DNA of 64,000 bases. Source: Oribacterium sp. C9 (lineage in GTDB: Bacteria > Bacillota > Clostridia > Lachnospirales > Lachnospiraceae). Below are positions 25,958 to 34,518 of the stretch, piece by piece. Below the pieces are notes generated by a model. The model did not search any database. It saw only the letters and a list, made by a program, of their open reading frames with translations, and was not told the origin of the DNA. Position 1 is the first letter of the stretch; every line of letters starts with the position of its first letter. The stretch lies in the NCBI RefSeq assembly GCF_002007235.1, contig NZ_MUHW01000006.1, positions 91,949 through 155,948 on the forward strand. Reading direction: 5' to 3'. The translations under genes were made by a program, and so were the position numbers.

Positions 25958-27307
25958 TTAAAATCCGCTCGCAATAGAGGAGAGGTAATTTGAACCGGCA
26001 ATGTCAGATAAAGGGGAATTTCGAAGCATATCGTCGAAATATTTCCCGAGAAAGGGTTTAGCGTCTTTGTGGTAGATATCACCGGAAACGGCATATTGAG
26101 GAAGTGGCAGAAAAAGCTTTTTGTGATTTTTCGGAAGAAGCTTTTCAAACAGAGGATCGGCTATCAGAACACTGTACCTTTCATCACAGAGAGCCTTTTT
26201 TATTTCCTTTTCATTCTTGAGGTTAAGAACGGAAGAGGAAGAGATGTCCCTGTCCGGGGTGAAGATGCATCCGACTGTGACATTGAAATGATCTCTAAAA
26301 TAATGTTTCAGGGATTCGCTTATGATCTGGTCACCGATTATGAGAGCGTTCTTTTTTTCGCCATTACCGGAAAATGGTTCAGAGAAGAACATTTCTGATT
26401 TCTTACTTAAAGCCACCTCCTTAAGTCTTTCCGCATATAGAGTAAGATTCTTTTCTCCCAATGGAACGCCGCAGAGATAGGGTATGCCGTATTTCTTTTC
26501 CATGTATTTAGCAGTGAGGAATCCGGCATGTGAAACCGCGATATTTACATGAGCCTGCCCCATATTTCTGAGCTGACTAAGGTTATAGCCGTAACCCGGG
26601 CGGGCGATCAGAGAAAAGCCGCTTCTGTTCAAGACATCCTGCAGGTGGTCGAGGTCCTCAGGTCTTTCGTAATCGAGAGGAGTTGCACCCAGGATGTTGT
26701 AGAGAAGTGTGTCGGAAAGTTCACTATTATATGTAGCAGCCTGGGGTGTTGTCTGTATTTCAGGACTCACGGCTGTGGATTTGGCTGTCAGATTCTCTGT
26801 ATCCGGTTTTGTCATCTGTGAGTTCAGACTCACGGCTGCGGTTCTGTCCGCCTGCTTTTCCGATGGACAAAACTTATCAAGGAGGGCTTTAGCCGCCTTA
26901 AAGGCGCCTGCATCGTAGTAGTCTGTTCCGGTGGTTTCTATTCCGATGGCAGGGATCCCTGTCTCTGATTCGATCTCATGCGCAAGTCCCTTTAGGTCCA
27001 TACCGATGACCATGGGAACAGGGCTTCCTACCAGAGCCACGAATTCAGGGTTTAATGTTTTTATTGCGGCGTAGACATTGTCCTTAAGTTTCTGGTCATT
27101 TCCCATTATCGCATCTATCATGCGGAGGCCTGAGCAGAATACGGTAGCCTTTGAGTCATACCATCTGGGCTCATCGTGACCGGTATAATTACCTGTACAG
27201 CCTCCGGCGTCATGCATGACTGTCAGAGCATCGAGGTCAAATAACATTGCCCCTGCACCGGAATAATCCGGAGAGAAGGGCGGTAAATACAAACAAAGTT
27301 GTGCCAT
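25958..27307 (-). CDS. NifD/K-like nitrogenase component 1 homologue, second subunit
   Basis: A 449-residue protein of the oxidoreductase/nitrogenase component 1 family. The N-terminus has Cys5, Cys37 (DAGGCTGNYTGHDEPRW) and Cys58 (VFCSGLRMIDAIMGND). The place where NifD has its third cluster cysteine (CPxxxIGDD) reads GSPVPMVIGMDL here, without Cys. GIPAIGIETTGTDYYDAGAF resembles the NifD/K nucleotide/cluster domain 2 start. Residues about 150-200 form a low-complexity Thr/Ser/Ala/Gln linker unusual for the family. It starts directly after the stop of the preceding gene. With that gene it probably forms a heteromeric catalytic component reduced by the NifH-like protein. Confidence 0.82.
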   Translation of the reverse strand: MAQLCLYLPPFSPDYSGAGAMLFDLDALTVMHDAGGCTGNYTGHDEPRWYDSKATVFCSGLRMIDAIMGNDQKLKDNVYAAIKTLNPEFVALVGSPVPMVIGMDLKGLAHEIESETGIPAIGIETTGTDYYDAGAFKAAKALLDKFCPSEKQADRTAAVSLNSQMTKPDTENLTAKSTAVSPEIQTTPQAATYNSELSDTLLYNILGATPLDYERPEDLDHLQDVLNRSGFSLIARPGYGYNLSQLRNMGQAHVNIAVSHAGFLTAKYMEKKYGIPYLCGVPLGEKNLTLYAERLKEVALSKKSEMFFSEPFSGNGEKKNALIIGDQIISESLKHYFRDHFNVTVGCIFTPDRDISSSSVLNLKNEKEIKKALCDERYSVLIADPLFEKLLPKNHKKLFLPLPQYAVSGDIYHKDAKPFLGKYFDDMLRNSPLSDIAGSNYLSSIASGF

Positions 27308-28570
27308 TTAAATCACCAATCCATATTCATTGATCAATTGTTTCAGGTCCCGGGGATTCTGATAAGCTTCTGTGATTCGCCTCATAAGTGAAACGATTCC
27401 GTCATAGCCGAACATCTGAAGGTCTGCGAACATATCTGCGATATAACGGGATTTTGCCATATATGCGGCCTGTATTCCGATAGAGAGGCTCTCTGTGAGT
27501 CTGTGATCGAAGAGTACCGCTTCGCAGGAATCGGGTCTGTAGAACTCTACCTCAGGATGATGAGCCCGTATCCATTCCATATGGTCTTCATCGCTTTTAA
27601 TGACAGCCTCAGCTTCCACGCGGATAACATTGAAACCGAAACTGAGGAGCGCCTTTGCCATACCGAAGGGGTGATAGGTGGCAGAGGAGTCCACTATGAC
27701 GGGAAGGTCGCCCACCAGAGCTCTGGCTCGTTCCACAGCTATCTCCGCGGCTTTTCTGTCAGCTTCAAGATCAGGGACAGTTTCCAAGCCGAGAGCCTGT
27801 GCTATCGCTTTATAGCTTTCGGAAATTTCATCCGGGTCGAAGCTTACAGGCACTTCGAGATAGGGGATATGAAAATTCTTTTCCATATCCTTTGCGGCGA
27901 GCCTGCCTAGGGGGGTGAGTATCAGATTGAGACGAGAGGATGCCATAGCTGTAAAGTCCGAAAAAGAGGAGTAGCCGGTCACATGCTTTAAAGGAGCGAT
28001 CCGGTTAAGCTCACAGCTTTCGGGAAGCGGTTCATAAGCGCCCAGGATATTGACATAAGCATCCTTTTCTATATCTGCCGGGTTTATACCCCTGTTCTCG
28101 AAGTCTGTAGCTATGGTTCTGTAAATATCTCTCTGAATCGCCTGAGCAGGTGGCTCAGAGGTATCTGTTTTTATGGGATTCATATGGGATGACTGGAAAA
28201 CTATGCCGGGGAACCTGTCGCTCAATGCTTCCTTCAGGGCTTCGTGATCTGTTCCGATGAGATCGTCGAGACAGGTGAATATCATGACGATGACTTTCGG
28301 CTTTTTTTCGAGAGTAGCAAGGACCTCTGCCACAGCATCACCTATGAGGTCGTCGTAGCCGCTGACTATATCGCTCTGACTAAGGTAAAGATAAAAGATC
28401 CTGTCTTTGTAACCGTTTTTTATGGCTCCCAGCGCCCCGTGTCTTCCACAGGCAGAAGGTCCCACAAAAAGCTCTATGCTTTCAGGGACCATGAGCCCCA
28501 TGCGGCATATTCCGTAGTCACCCTTACTTGGTGCATCATAATGTAGACCGCCTTTACACAAGCACTGCAT
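27308..28570 (-). CDS. NifD/K-like nitrogenase component 1 homologue, first subunit
   Basis: A 420-residue homologue of nitrogenase component 1. Cys22 (YGICRMG), Cys41 (GPSACGRHG) and Cys99 ([11 protein letters not shown]) match in order the three cysteines that hold the P-cluster or [4Fe-4S] cluster in NifD/K, BchN/B and Cfb[11 protein letters not shown] corresponds to CPxxLIGDD. Cys3 and Cys5 are additional. It is shorter than true NifD (about 480-500) and I see no convincing equivalent of the FeMo-cofactor Cys275/His442 pair. The start overlaps the NifH-like gene by 17 bp, implying translational coupling. Confidence 0.84.
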   Translation of the reverse strand: MQCLCKGGLHYDAPSKGDYGICRMGLMVPESIELFVGPSACGRHGALGAIKNGYKDRIFYLYLSQSDIVSGYDDLIGDAVAEVLATLEKKPKVIVMIFTCLDDLIGTDHEALKEALSDRFPGIVFQSSHMNPIKTDTSEPPAQAIQRDIYRTIATDFENRGINPADIEKDAYVNILGAYEPLPESCELNRIAPLKHVTGYSSFSDFTAMASSRLNLILTPLGRLAAKDMEKNFHIPYLEVPVSFDPDEISESYKAIAQALGLETVPDLEADRKAAEIAVERARALVGDLPVIVDSSATYHPFGMAKALLSFGFNVIRVEAEAVIKSDEDHMEWIRAHHPEVEFYRPDSCEAVLFDHRLTESLSIGIQAAYMAKSRYIADMFADLQMFGYDGIVSLMRRITEAYQNPRDLKQLINEYGLVI

Positions 28571-29318
28571 CTGTCACCTCCATGACCTTTCTGGCCAGCT
28601 GTCTGTAGCGTTCAGCCATTTCGCTTTTAGGAAGAGCTTCTATTACGGTTTTTCCTTCGCTTTCCGCAAGCTGGACCGCTCCGTCACGTGGAACTATATA
28701 GAGGACCTCCGTGTCATTTTCTGACGCAGCCTGTGAGACGATGGAATCTTCGTTTTCCACGTTTCGTGAATTCTGTATATAACCTGCCAGCCGGGCATAA
28801 CCGCGTTTTCCGAAGTTACGGATAGCGTGGGAGATGTTGTCGGCTGCAAAAAGCGCCATCATCTCACCGGAAGTAACTATGATGACCTGATCGGCATATC
28901 CGCCTCTTATGGGCATGGCAAAACCGCCGCATACCACATCGCCTAAAACGTCGTAAAGAACTATGTCTGGGTCATAAACATCGTAGGCGTGAAGCTCCTC
29001 AAGCTTTTCGAAGGCTGTTATAATGCCTCTTCCGGCACAGCCGATTCCGGGAGTAGGACCGCCGGATTCAACGCAGATTATGTTTCCGTATCCGGTGAAG
29101 GTTATATCTTCAAGGGTGAGGTCATCACCTTTTTTTGAGATCTGATCGAGAACAGTGGGGATCCGTTTTCCACCCATGAGATTTTTGGTGGAGTCTGCCT
29201 TTGGGTCACAGCCGATCTGCATGACTTTGAGACCCATCTCTGAGAGTGCGGCAGACAGATTGGAAGTGGTGGTGGATTTGCCGATACCGCCTTTTCCGTA
29301 TATAGCTATTTTTTTCAT
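28554..29318 (-). CDS. NifH-like reductase (nitrogenase iron-protein family)
   Basis: A 254-residue P-loop ATPase. GKGGIGKST is the Walker A. Cys94 (GIGCAGRGI) and Cys130 ([16 protein letters not shown]) are the two ligands by which a NifH dimer holds one [4Fe-4S] cluster, and the Arg of CAGRG is kept. The protein should pass electrons in an ATP-dependent way to the component 1 pair encoded next. It is a little shorter than diazotrophic NifH (about 275-295). A GGAGG site precedes the ATG. It is the first gene of the operon and the target of the promoter/operator upstream. Confidence 0.93.
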   Translation of the reverse strand: MKKIAIYGKGGIGKSTTTSNLSAALSEMGLKVMQIGCDPKADSTKNLMGGKRIPTVLDQISKKGDDLTLEDITFTGYGNIICVESGGPTPGIGCAGRGIITAFEKLEELHAYDVYDPDIVLYDVLGDVVCGGFAMPIRGGYADQVIIVTSGEMMALFAADNISHAIRNFGKRGYARLAGYIQNSRNVENEDSIVSQAASENDTEVLYIVPRDGAVQLAESEGKTVIEALPKSEMAERYRQLARKVMEVTDAVLV

Positions 29319-29353
29319 GTTCCTCCATGTGATAAAGAAAGATATGTTAGAGC

Positions 29354-29391
29354 GGTTAGAGATGCCTAATTCTGGTTAGTATCCCCTAACC
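29354..29391. promoter_or_regulatory. Tandem operator-like repeats in the nitrogenase-like operon leader
   Basis: GGTTAG-N6-CTAATT (29354-29371) and GGTTAG-N6-CTAACC (29374-29391) are two dyads exactly 20 bp apart. They begin a few bases downstream of the predicted -10 of the operon promoter, a repressor-type position. In RNA the same dyads would form two hairpins with 6-nt loops, so RNA-level control is also possible. The regulator is not identified. Confidence 0.6.
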
Positions 29392-29401
29392 TGTTTTTGA
29401 C

Positions 29402-29430
29402 ATTTTAAAGATGGAAAAATAAATTGTCAA
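29402..29430 (-). promoter_or_regulatory. Sigma-A promoter of the nitrogenase-like/ABC operon
   Basis: On the minus strand: TTGACA (29430-29425), 17-bp spacer, TAAAAT (29407-29402). The predicted start of transcription is near 29395, leaving a leader of about 75 nt. Confidence 0.75.
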
Positions 29431-29581
29431 TCAGAAATAAAAGAATAATTTGTTATTTGTGAGTAGCATCATGTATAATTTATATTGAATATGAACCATG
29501 AAAAATATATGATGGAGTCATATCTGAATATTTCGATAAAGTATTAAAAGGGCGTGTCTGCCCAGGATGGAGGATACATAT

Positions 29582-30202
29582 ATGGCTAGAAAAAAAGGTT
29601 TTGGTAGTCTGTTAGGATTGGCTGCACTTGTTGGCGGAGTTGCAGCAGTGGTATCTTATCTTTACAAGTATCAGAAGTTTTCTGAGGAGGTTGACAAGGA
29701 CTTTACAGATGTTCTTGATTCTGCTCAGGAAGTTAAGGATACTGCCAAGAGATCATATACTACACTTAAGAACGGTCAGGCAAAGGATGAGATAAAGGCT
29801 GCAGCAAAGGATCTGGGATATGCTGCCAAGAATCTGGCGATTGATACAAAGAATCTTTGTGTTGATGCCGGTAAGGATGCCTACAGAACAGTAAAGGATG
29901 TTCTCAATGAGAAGTTGGGAGAGCAGGATGATGAAGACGACGAAGATCTCGATATCTGTGACGAGGATGTAGTATCCGATGATGAGGTAGAGATCGAGTT
30001 CTACACTGTGGAGGATGAGAAGCCTGCATCAGAGGTTTCTGAGGAAACTGCAGCTGAAGCTGAGAAGGTTGATGATGGAGAGGCTGTGAAGGAAGCTGAA
30101 GCAGAGACCGAGAAGAAGGCTGAGGAAGAGTCAAAGGAGGATGTGAAGGCTGAAGAGAAAAAGCCAGAAGAGACTCCTGAGGAGAAAAAGGCTAAAAAGT
30201 GA
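29582..30202 (+). CDS. Membrane-anchored acidic protein of unknown function
   Basis: A 206-residue protein from the ATG at 29582, chosen for its GGAGG 8 bp upstream. A short basic N-terminus (MARKKGFGS) leads into one hydrophobic segment (LLGLAALVGGVAAVVSYLY). Residues about 25-115 are a helical Lys/Asp-rich stretch that may be coiled coil (EVKDTAKRSYTTLKNG, DEIKAAAKDLGYAAKNLA). The C-terminal half is strongly acidic, then Glu/Lys/Ala-rich low complexity. It recalls YtxH-type stress proteins in layout, but I cannot assign it firmly. It is divergent from the nitrogenase-like operon and monocistronic. Confidence 0.65.
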   Translation: MARKKGFGSLLGLAALVGGVAAVVSYLYKYQKFSEEVDKDFTDVLDSAQEVKDTAKRSYTTLKNGQAKDEIKAAAKDLGYAAKNLAIDTKNLCVDAGKDAYRTVKDVLNEKLGEQDDEDDEDLDICDEDVVSDDEVEIEFYTVEDEKPASEVSEETAAEAEKVDDGEAVKEAEAETEKKAEEESKEDVKAEEKKPEETPEEKKAKK

Positions 30203-30263
30203 TGATCCATGCAGTGTGCGGTCGATTTTTCAATATTCATTGTATAAGAATTTAATAAACCTG

Positions 30264-30297
30264 AAGACGCAGTCGTTGATGACTGCGTCTTTTTTTG
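30264..30297 (+). terminator. Rho-independent terminator
   Basis: AAGACGCAGTC / GACTGCGTCTT with a 6-nt loop and TTTTTT tail. Confidence 0.92.
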
Positions 30298-30378
30298 CGA
30301 TAAGGCCGTGCGAAATCGAACAGCAAAGCTGTGAGATGCGGCGATAAGGTTATAATTTGAAAATAACTTGCAAATTGA

Positions 30379-30408
30379 TTGACAAATGAACATAAAAAAT
30401 GGTATTTA
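30379..30408 (+). promoter_or_regulatory. Sigma-A promoter of the zinc locus
   Basis: TTGACA, 18-bp spacer, TATTTA, ending 24 bp before the first start codon. No clear Zur palindrome was recognised. Confidence 0.5.
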
Positions 30409-30432
30409 TATTTTTCAATGGAGGAAGCTGCG

Positions 30433-30738
30433 ATGTTTAGAATGACAGATTCAAAAAGAATAGCTGCCGGCATCATGGGATTCATGATGCTTTTTATCGT
30501 GCTGTTTTCTGCTTCTGTCATAGCTTCAGAGTCCGTTCATGACTGTACAGGCGAAGAGTGTCCGATTTGTGCATGCATCAATCAGTGTGAGAATACCCTT
30601 CGTCAGGTTGGCGGCGGGATAGATTTGCATACAGACTCTATCGCTCCATTCATTTTTATTCTTTTAGCGGCGTTTCCTGTTACGGCTTCATTAACTGCGG
30701 AAACCCTCGTCTCAAGAAAAATCCGTTTAAATAATTAA
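30433..30738 (+). CDS. Small Cys-rich membrane protein next to the zinc transporter
   Basis: A 101-residue protein from the ATG at 30433, chosen for GGAGGA 7 bp upstream. Two hydrophobic segments (IAAGIMGFMMLFIVLFSASVI and IAPFIFILLAAFPVTA) flank an extracytoplasmic loop containing HDCTGEECPICACINQC, five Cys and one His within about 20 residues, a likely metal-binding site. I recall similar HDC-x-G-x-x-CPxC proteins beside zinc importers in Firmicutes, but the function is not known to me. A weak terminator separates it from znuA. Confidence 0.7.
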   Translation: MFRMTDSKRIAAGIMGFMMLFIVLFSASVIASESVHDCTGEECPICACINQCENTLRQVGGGIDLHTDSIAPFIFILLAAFPVTASLTAETLVSRKIRLNN

Positions 30739-30803
30739 AAAAACCTCCATATGGGCGGACTATATTCTTTTCGGTAAAATTCTGAAATTCGCCGTACCGG
30801 TAC

Positions 30804-30832
30804 AGGTGAAAAAGATGGTTCACCCTTTTTTG
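30804..30832 (+). terminator. Weak terminator/attenuator before znuA
   Basis: GGTGAA / TTCACC, 8-nt loop, followed by CTTTTTTG. The short stem suggests partial read-through into znuA. Confidence 0.5.
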
Positions 30833-30869
30833 TGTATCAAAAATTGAATATATCTGGAGGTTTTATATC

Positions 30870-31988
30870 GTGAAAAGATTTATTTCTCTTACTATGGCTG
30901 CCGTTTTGATGGGAGCCTCTGTTTCTGCGTGTGGTTTTAACAGTGTCGAGGTCAAGCCTGAGTCAGGTAATGACAAAGTAGAGATCGTTACAACCATTTT
31001 CCCTGAGTATGACTGGGTAAAGAATGTCCTCGGTGAGAATCCGGCTGATGCTGAAGTTACCATGCTTATCGACAAGGGCGTGGATCTCCATAGTTTCCAG
31101 CCTACGGCGGATGACATCATAAAGATATCCTCCTGCGACATGTTTGTATATGTGGGCGGTGAATCGGACGAGTGGGTAGCTGATGCCCTCAAGGAAGCCG
31201 TGAACAAAGACATGGTGGTCATAAATCTTCTGGACTGCCTCGGAGATTCCGTCAAGGAGGAAGAAGTAGTGGAAGGCATGCAGGAGGAAGAGCATGACCA
31301 TGATGAAGAAGATCATGATCATGAAAATGCTGAAGAAAAGCATGACCATGAGAATGAAGAAGAGCATCATGATGGGCATGAATCAGAAGGTGAGCATCAT
31401 GAAGGACATGAGCCGGAAGATCACGACCATCATCACGAAGAAGGTGAGATCGAATACGACGAGCACGTGTGGCTCTCACTTAGAAATGCAGAGACATTGA
31501 CACAGAAGATCTCAGAGGGATTACAGACCATAGATCATGCCAATGCTGAGACCTATAAGAAAAATGCAGCTGACTACATCGGAAAGCTTCAGGCGCTTGA
31601 TGCGGATTATCAGGCTGCAGTTGACGGGGCTTCCGTCCGCACACTTTTGTTCGGAGATCGTTTCCCGTTCCGATATATGGTTGATGATTACGGACTCGAT
31701 TATTTTGCCGCTTTTGTAGGCTGTTCTGCAGAGACCGAGGCAAGCTTTGAGACTGTTTCCTTCCTCTCAAAGAAGGTGGATGAGCTTTCTCTTCCTGCTG
31801 TCATGACCATAGAGGGACCGGATCATCGTATCGCAGAAACTATAGTTCAGAATACCGGTGCGAAAAATCAGAAGATACTTACGCTGGATTCCATGCAGGC
31901 AACAACAGGAGAAGATGTGAAGAATGGAACGACGTATCTCTCTGTAATGGAAAACAATCTTTCAGTACTGAAGGAAGCACTGGATTAA
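30870..31988 (+). CDS. znuA: Zinc ABC transporter substrate-binding lipoprotein
   Basis: A 372-residue cluster A-I binding protein with a GTG start and GGAGG upstream. The lipoprotein signal ends VSACGF. EIVTTIFPEYDWVKNVLG and NPADAEVTMLIDKGVDLHSFQPTADD are the typical ZnuA/AdcA start, with a metal-ligand His in LHSF. Residues about 140-190 are a His/Glu/Asp-rich loop characteristic of zinc rather than manganese binders. DEHVWLSLRNAETL supplies another ligand His. The second lobe contains LLFGDRFPFRYMVDDYGLDYFAAF. Followed by ATPase and permease genes. Confidence 0.93.
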   Translation: MKRFISLTMAAVLMGASVSACGFNSVEVKPESGNDKVEIVTTIFPEYDWVKNVLGENPADAEVTMLIDKGVDLHSFQPTADDIIKISSCDMFVYVGGESDEWVADALKEAVNKDMVVINLLDCLGDSVKEEEVVEGMQEEEHDHDEEDHDHENAEEKHDHENEEEHHDGHESEGEHHEGHEPEDHDHHHEEGEIEYDEHVWLSLRNAETLTQKISEGLQTIDHANAETYKKNAADYIGKLQALDADYQAAVDGASVRTLLFGDRFPFRYMVDDYGLDYFAAFVGCSAETEASFETVSFLSKKVDELSLPAVMTIEGPDHRIAETIVQNTGAKNQKILTLDSMQATTGEDVKNGTTYLSVMENNLSVLKEALD

Positions 31989-32072
31989 AGGAAGGTCTTC
32001 GGACTGAGAGTAGGGAACAGACATTTAAAGGATGGGTTTGAAAGTCTCAGACATAGGAATAAAGGAGAATTT

Positions 32073-32783
32073 ATGGCATTAATTACTGTTCAGAATCTGG
32101 CCCTGGGTTATGATTCACGCGCTATTGTTGAGAATCTGAATTTCTCTGTAAATATGGGCGATTATCTTTGCATCGTAGGAGAGAACGGTTCCGGCAAAAG
32201 CACACTGATGAAAACATTGCTCCATCTTCAGGAGCCTGTCAGCGGTCAGATCCTGACCGGTGATGGATTGAGAAAAAATGAGATAGGTTATCTTCCGCAG
32301 CAGACTGTGGTCCAGAAGGATTTTCCGGCATCTGTGTGGGAGATCGTTCTTTCGGGATGTCAGAGTCGCTGCGGTCTCAGACCTTTTTATACAAGGGAAG
32401 AGAAGCGTCTTGCGGAAGAAAATATGGAAAGAATGAGTATCACAGATCTAAGGAATCGTTGTTATCGCGAATTGTCCGGCGGACAGCAGCAGAGAGTTCT
32501 TCTTGCGAGAGCACTGTGCGCCACCAGGAAGATACTGCTTCTTGACGAGCCGGTATCGGGGCTCGACCCTAAAGTCACTGCGGAGATGTATGAACTTATC
32601 GCCGGACTTAATGCTGAGGGTATCACGGTGATCATGATATCCCATGACATTTCGGCTGCATTGCGGTATGCAAGTCACATTCTTCATATCGGGGACGAAG
32701 TGTTCTACGGCACCAGGAACGATTACCTGAAGAGTAATGCCGGAAGAAGATTCATGATGAAACAGAAAGGCGGTGCGGCATAA
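32073..32783 (+). CDS. znuC: Zinc ABC transporter ATP-binding protein
   Basis: A 236-residue ABC ATPase with Walker A GENGSGKST, signature LSGGQQQRVLLARAL and Walker B ILLLDEPVSGLD. It pairs with the downstream permease, whose start overlaps this stop by one base (TAATG). The N-terminus ALITVQNLALGYDSRAIVENL is standard for metal ABC ATPases. An AAAGGAG site precedes the start. Confidence 0.93.
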   Translation: MALITVQNLALGYDSRAIVENLNFSVNMGDYLCIVGENGSGKSTLMKTLLHLQEPVSGQILTGDGLRKNEIGYLPQQTVVQKDFPASVWEIVLSGCQSRCGLRPFYTREEKRLAEENMERMSITDLRNRCYRELSGGQQQRVLLARALCATRKILLLDEPVSGLDPKVTAEMYELIAGLNAEGITVIMISHDISAALRYASHILHIGDEVFYGTRNDYLKSNAGRRFMMKQKGGAA

Positions 32784-33613
32784 TGTTAGAGAAGCTTTCG
32801 ATGTATATGCATTATCCTTTTGTGAGATATGCGGTAATAGTTGGAGTCCTGATCGCACTGTGCTCGGCTCTTTTAGGGGTAACTCTGGTACTTAAGAGAT
32901 TTTCCTTCATAGGAGACGGATTGTCTCATGTGGCGTTTGGAGCTATAGCCATCGCCAGTGTTTTTAATCTGACGAATCAGATGCTTCTGGTTCTGCCTGT
33001 CACCATAATAAGCGCCATTATGCTACTTCGGACGGGACAGGATGCGAAGATAAAGGGTGATGCTGCTATCGCTATGATCTCGGTAGGAGCATTGGCATTC
33101 GGATATCTCATTATGAATATATTTTCAACCTCCTCAAATTTGTCCGGGGATGTGTGCAGCACCCTGTTCGGATCCACCTCCATACTGACCCTGACAAAAA
33201 GAGAGGTATGGCTCTGTACGGTGCTGTCCGTAGCTGTAGTTGTTATCTTCGTGCTGTTTTACAACAAGATCTTTGCGGTTACCTTTGATGAGAATTTCGC
33301 GAAGGCCACAGGCACAAATGCCGGCAGCTACAACCTTTTGATAGCGGTGGTGATAGCTGTGATCATTGTGCTTGCCATGAATCTCGTAGGCTCACTTCTG
33401 ATATCGGCCCTGTCCATTTTTCCGGCGCTGTCAGCCATGCGCATTTTCCGGAGCTTTAAGGCGGTCACCATCTGTTCAGCGGTCCTTTCGGTGATATGTG
33501 CTTTCTTCGGGATCATCATTTCGATTCTTGCGGGAACACCTGTGGGTTCCACTATAGTGGTGGTGGATGTGATTGCTTTCGGAGTCTGTTATCTGATCGG
33601 GATGGTGCGATGA
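32783..33613 (+). CDS. znuB: Zinc ABC transporter permease
   Basis: A 276-residue ABC-3 family permease with about eight membrane helices. The N-terminus FVRYAVIVGVLIALCSALLGVTLVLKRFSFIGDGLSHVAFGAIA is highly typical of ZnuB/AdcB/MntB. Translationally coupled to the ATPase gene. Zinc is inferred from the His-rich binding protein. Confidence 0.93.
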   Translation: MLEKLSMYMHYPFVRYAVIVGVLIALCSALLGVTLVLKRFSFIGDGLSHVAFGAIAIASVFNLTNQMLLVLPVTIISAIMLLRTGQDAKIKGDAAIAMISVGALAFGYLIMNIFSTSSNLSGDVCSTLFGSTSILTLTKREVWLCTVLSVAVVVIFVLFYNKIFAVTFDENFAKATGTNAGSYNLLIAVVIAVIIVLAMNLVGSLLISALSIFPALSAMRIFRSFKAVTICSAVLSVICAFFGIIISILAGTPVGSTIVVVDVIAFGVCYLIGMVR

Positions 33614-33650
33614 GATCAGGAATGTTCAATGGAAGTGTAGATATACATAT

Positions 33651-34304
33651 ATGGATAAATATAAAAGAATTATAGGATTATTCCTTTGTGTTCTGGTGAT
33701 TTCAAGCTTGTCGGGATGCGGTGATAATGCGGCTGCCACGGGGCTGAATGTAAATCAGACCAAAGGTGTCAGTGACGTTCTCGCAGCAGGAATGGCAGAA
33801 GAGGATAAGAAAAAGGATAACATTGACCCGAGTAAGGGAAATGGGACTGAATCAGAGTCAAAGGAAGAATCATCCGGTGTAAATGAAGAGATATCAGAGG
33901 ATCAGACATATTTAGAATACTATCAGGGGCTTGCTTCAGAGGAGGCTTCAGAAAAAAACGATGGTATAGATGTGGATCTGACAGCACTGTCCAGTACCAT
34001 GGTTTTTGCCGAGGTCTACAACATGATGATGGATCCCATGTCTTACATAGGGAAGACTGTAAGGATGAATGGAAGCTTTACAATATATCATGATGATGAA
34101 AAGAACAGAGATCATTATGCCTGCATCATTCAGGATGCAACGGCCTGCTGCTCACAGGGAGTAGAGTTCATGCTTACAGATGACTATACATTTCCTGAGG
34201 ACTACCCGGAAGAGGGAGAGGATATCTGTGTAACAGGTGTGTTCAAGACCTATAAAGAAGGAAAGTATACCTACTGGGCTCTGATGGATGCAAAGAAAGA
34301 TTGA
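33651..34304 (+). CDS. Lipoprotein in the zinc locus
   Basis: A 217-residue lipoprotein: the signal ends SSLSGCGDN. A disordered Glu/Ser/Lys linker (to about residue 110) precedes a compact C-terminal domain with MSYIGKTVRMNGSF, YACIIQDATACCSQGVEF and EDICVTGVFKTYKEGKYTYWALMDA. This domain resembles the OB-fold-like region of DUF1980/TIGR03943-type proteins, which also occur with metal-handling membrane proteins. The Cys-Cys pair in ATACCSQG could bind metal. It starts 37 bp after znuB, so it is probably co-transcribed and assists zinc handling (inference). Confidence 0.68.
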   Translation: MDKYKRIIGLFLCVLVISSLSGCGDNAAATGLNVNQTKGVSDVLAAGMAEEDKKKDNIDPSKGNGTESESKEESSGVNEEISEDQTYLEYYQGLASEEASEKNDGIDVDLTALSSTMVFAEVYNMMMDPMSYIGKTVRMNGSFTIYHDDEKNRDHYACIIQDATACCSQGVEFMLTDDYTFPEDYPEEGEDICVTGVFKTYKEGKYTYWALMDAKKD

Positions 34305-34316
34305 AAACATAAGAAA

Positions 34317-34356
34317 AGCAAAAGCTCCGTCTCATAATGAGGTGGAGCTTTTGCTT
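34317..34356. terminator. Bidirectional terminator between the zinc locus and asnB
   Basis: AGCAAAAGCTCC / GGAGCTTTTGCT, perfect 12-bp stem, between convergent genes. T-rich stem sides supply the U-tracts. Confidence 0.75.
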
Positions 34357-34518
34357 ATAGGGAGTATAAGTTTATCGGCTGTAGCCGTAAACTTCGTTAT
34401 TACCCTCGATTTTGATTCGAGGGAGCCACCGGGGCTTTTGAAAAACCGGATAGTTCCAAAAAACAGAAAAAAGGTATCAATATAGGTGAGTGCGGAACAT
34501 ATCCGTTGAGACCGGAAA

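Noticed and set aside
22744..29318. Reading the nif-like genes as a nitrogen-fixation cluster
   Set aside because: No nifB, nifE, nifN, nifV or FeMo-cofactor ligands are visible, and the second component 1 homologue lacks a conserved cluster cysteine. A diazotrophic nitrogenase is not supported.
30379..30432. Zur/AdcR operator at the zinc promoter
   Set aside because: No recognisable palindrome with the known consensus was found around the promoter.
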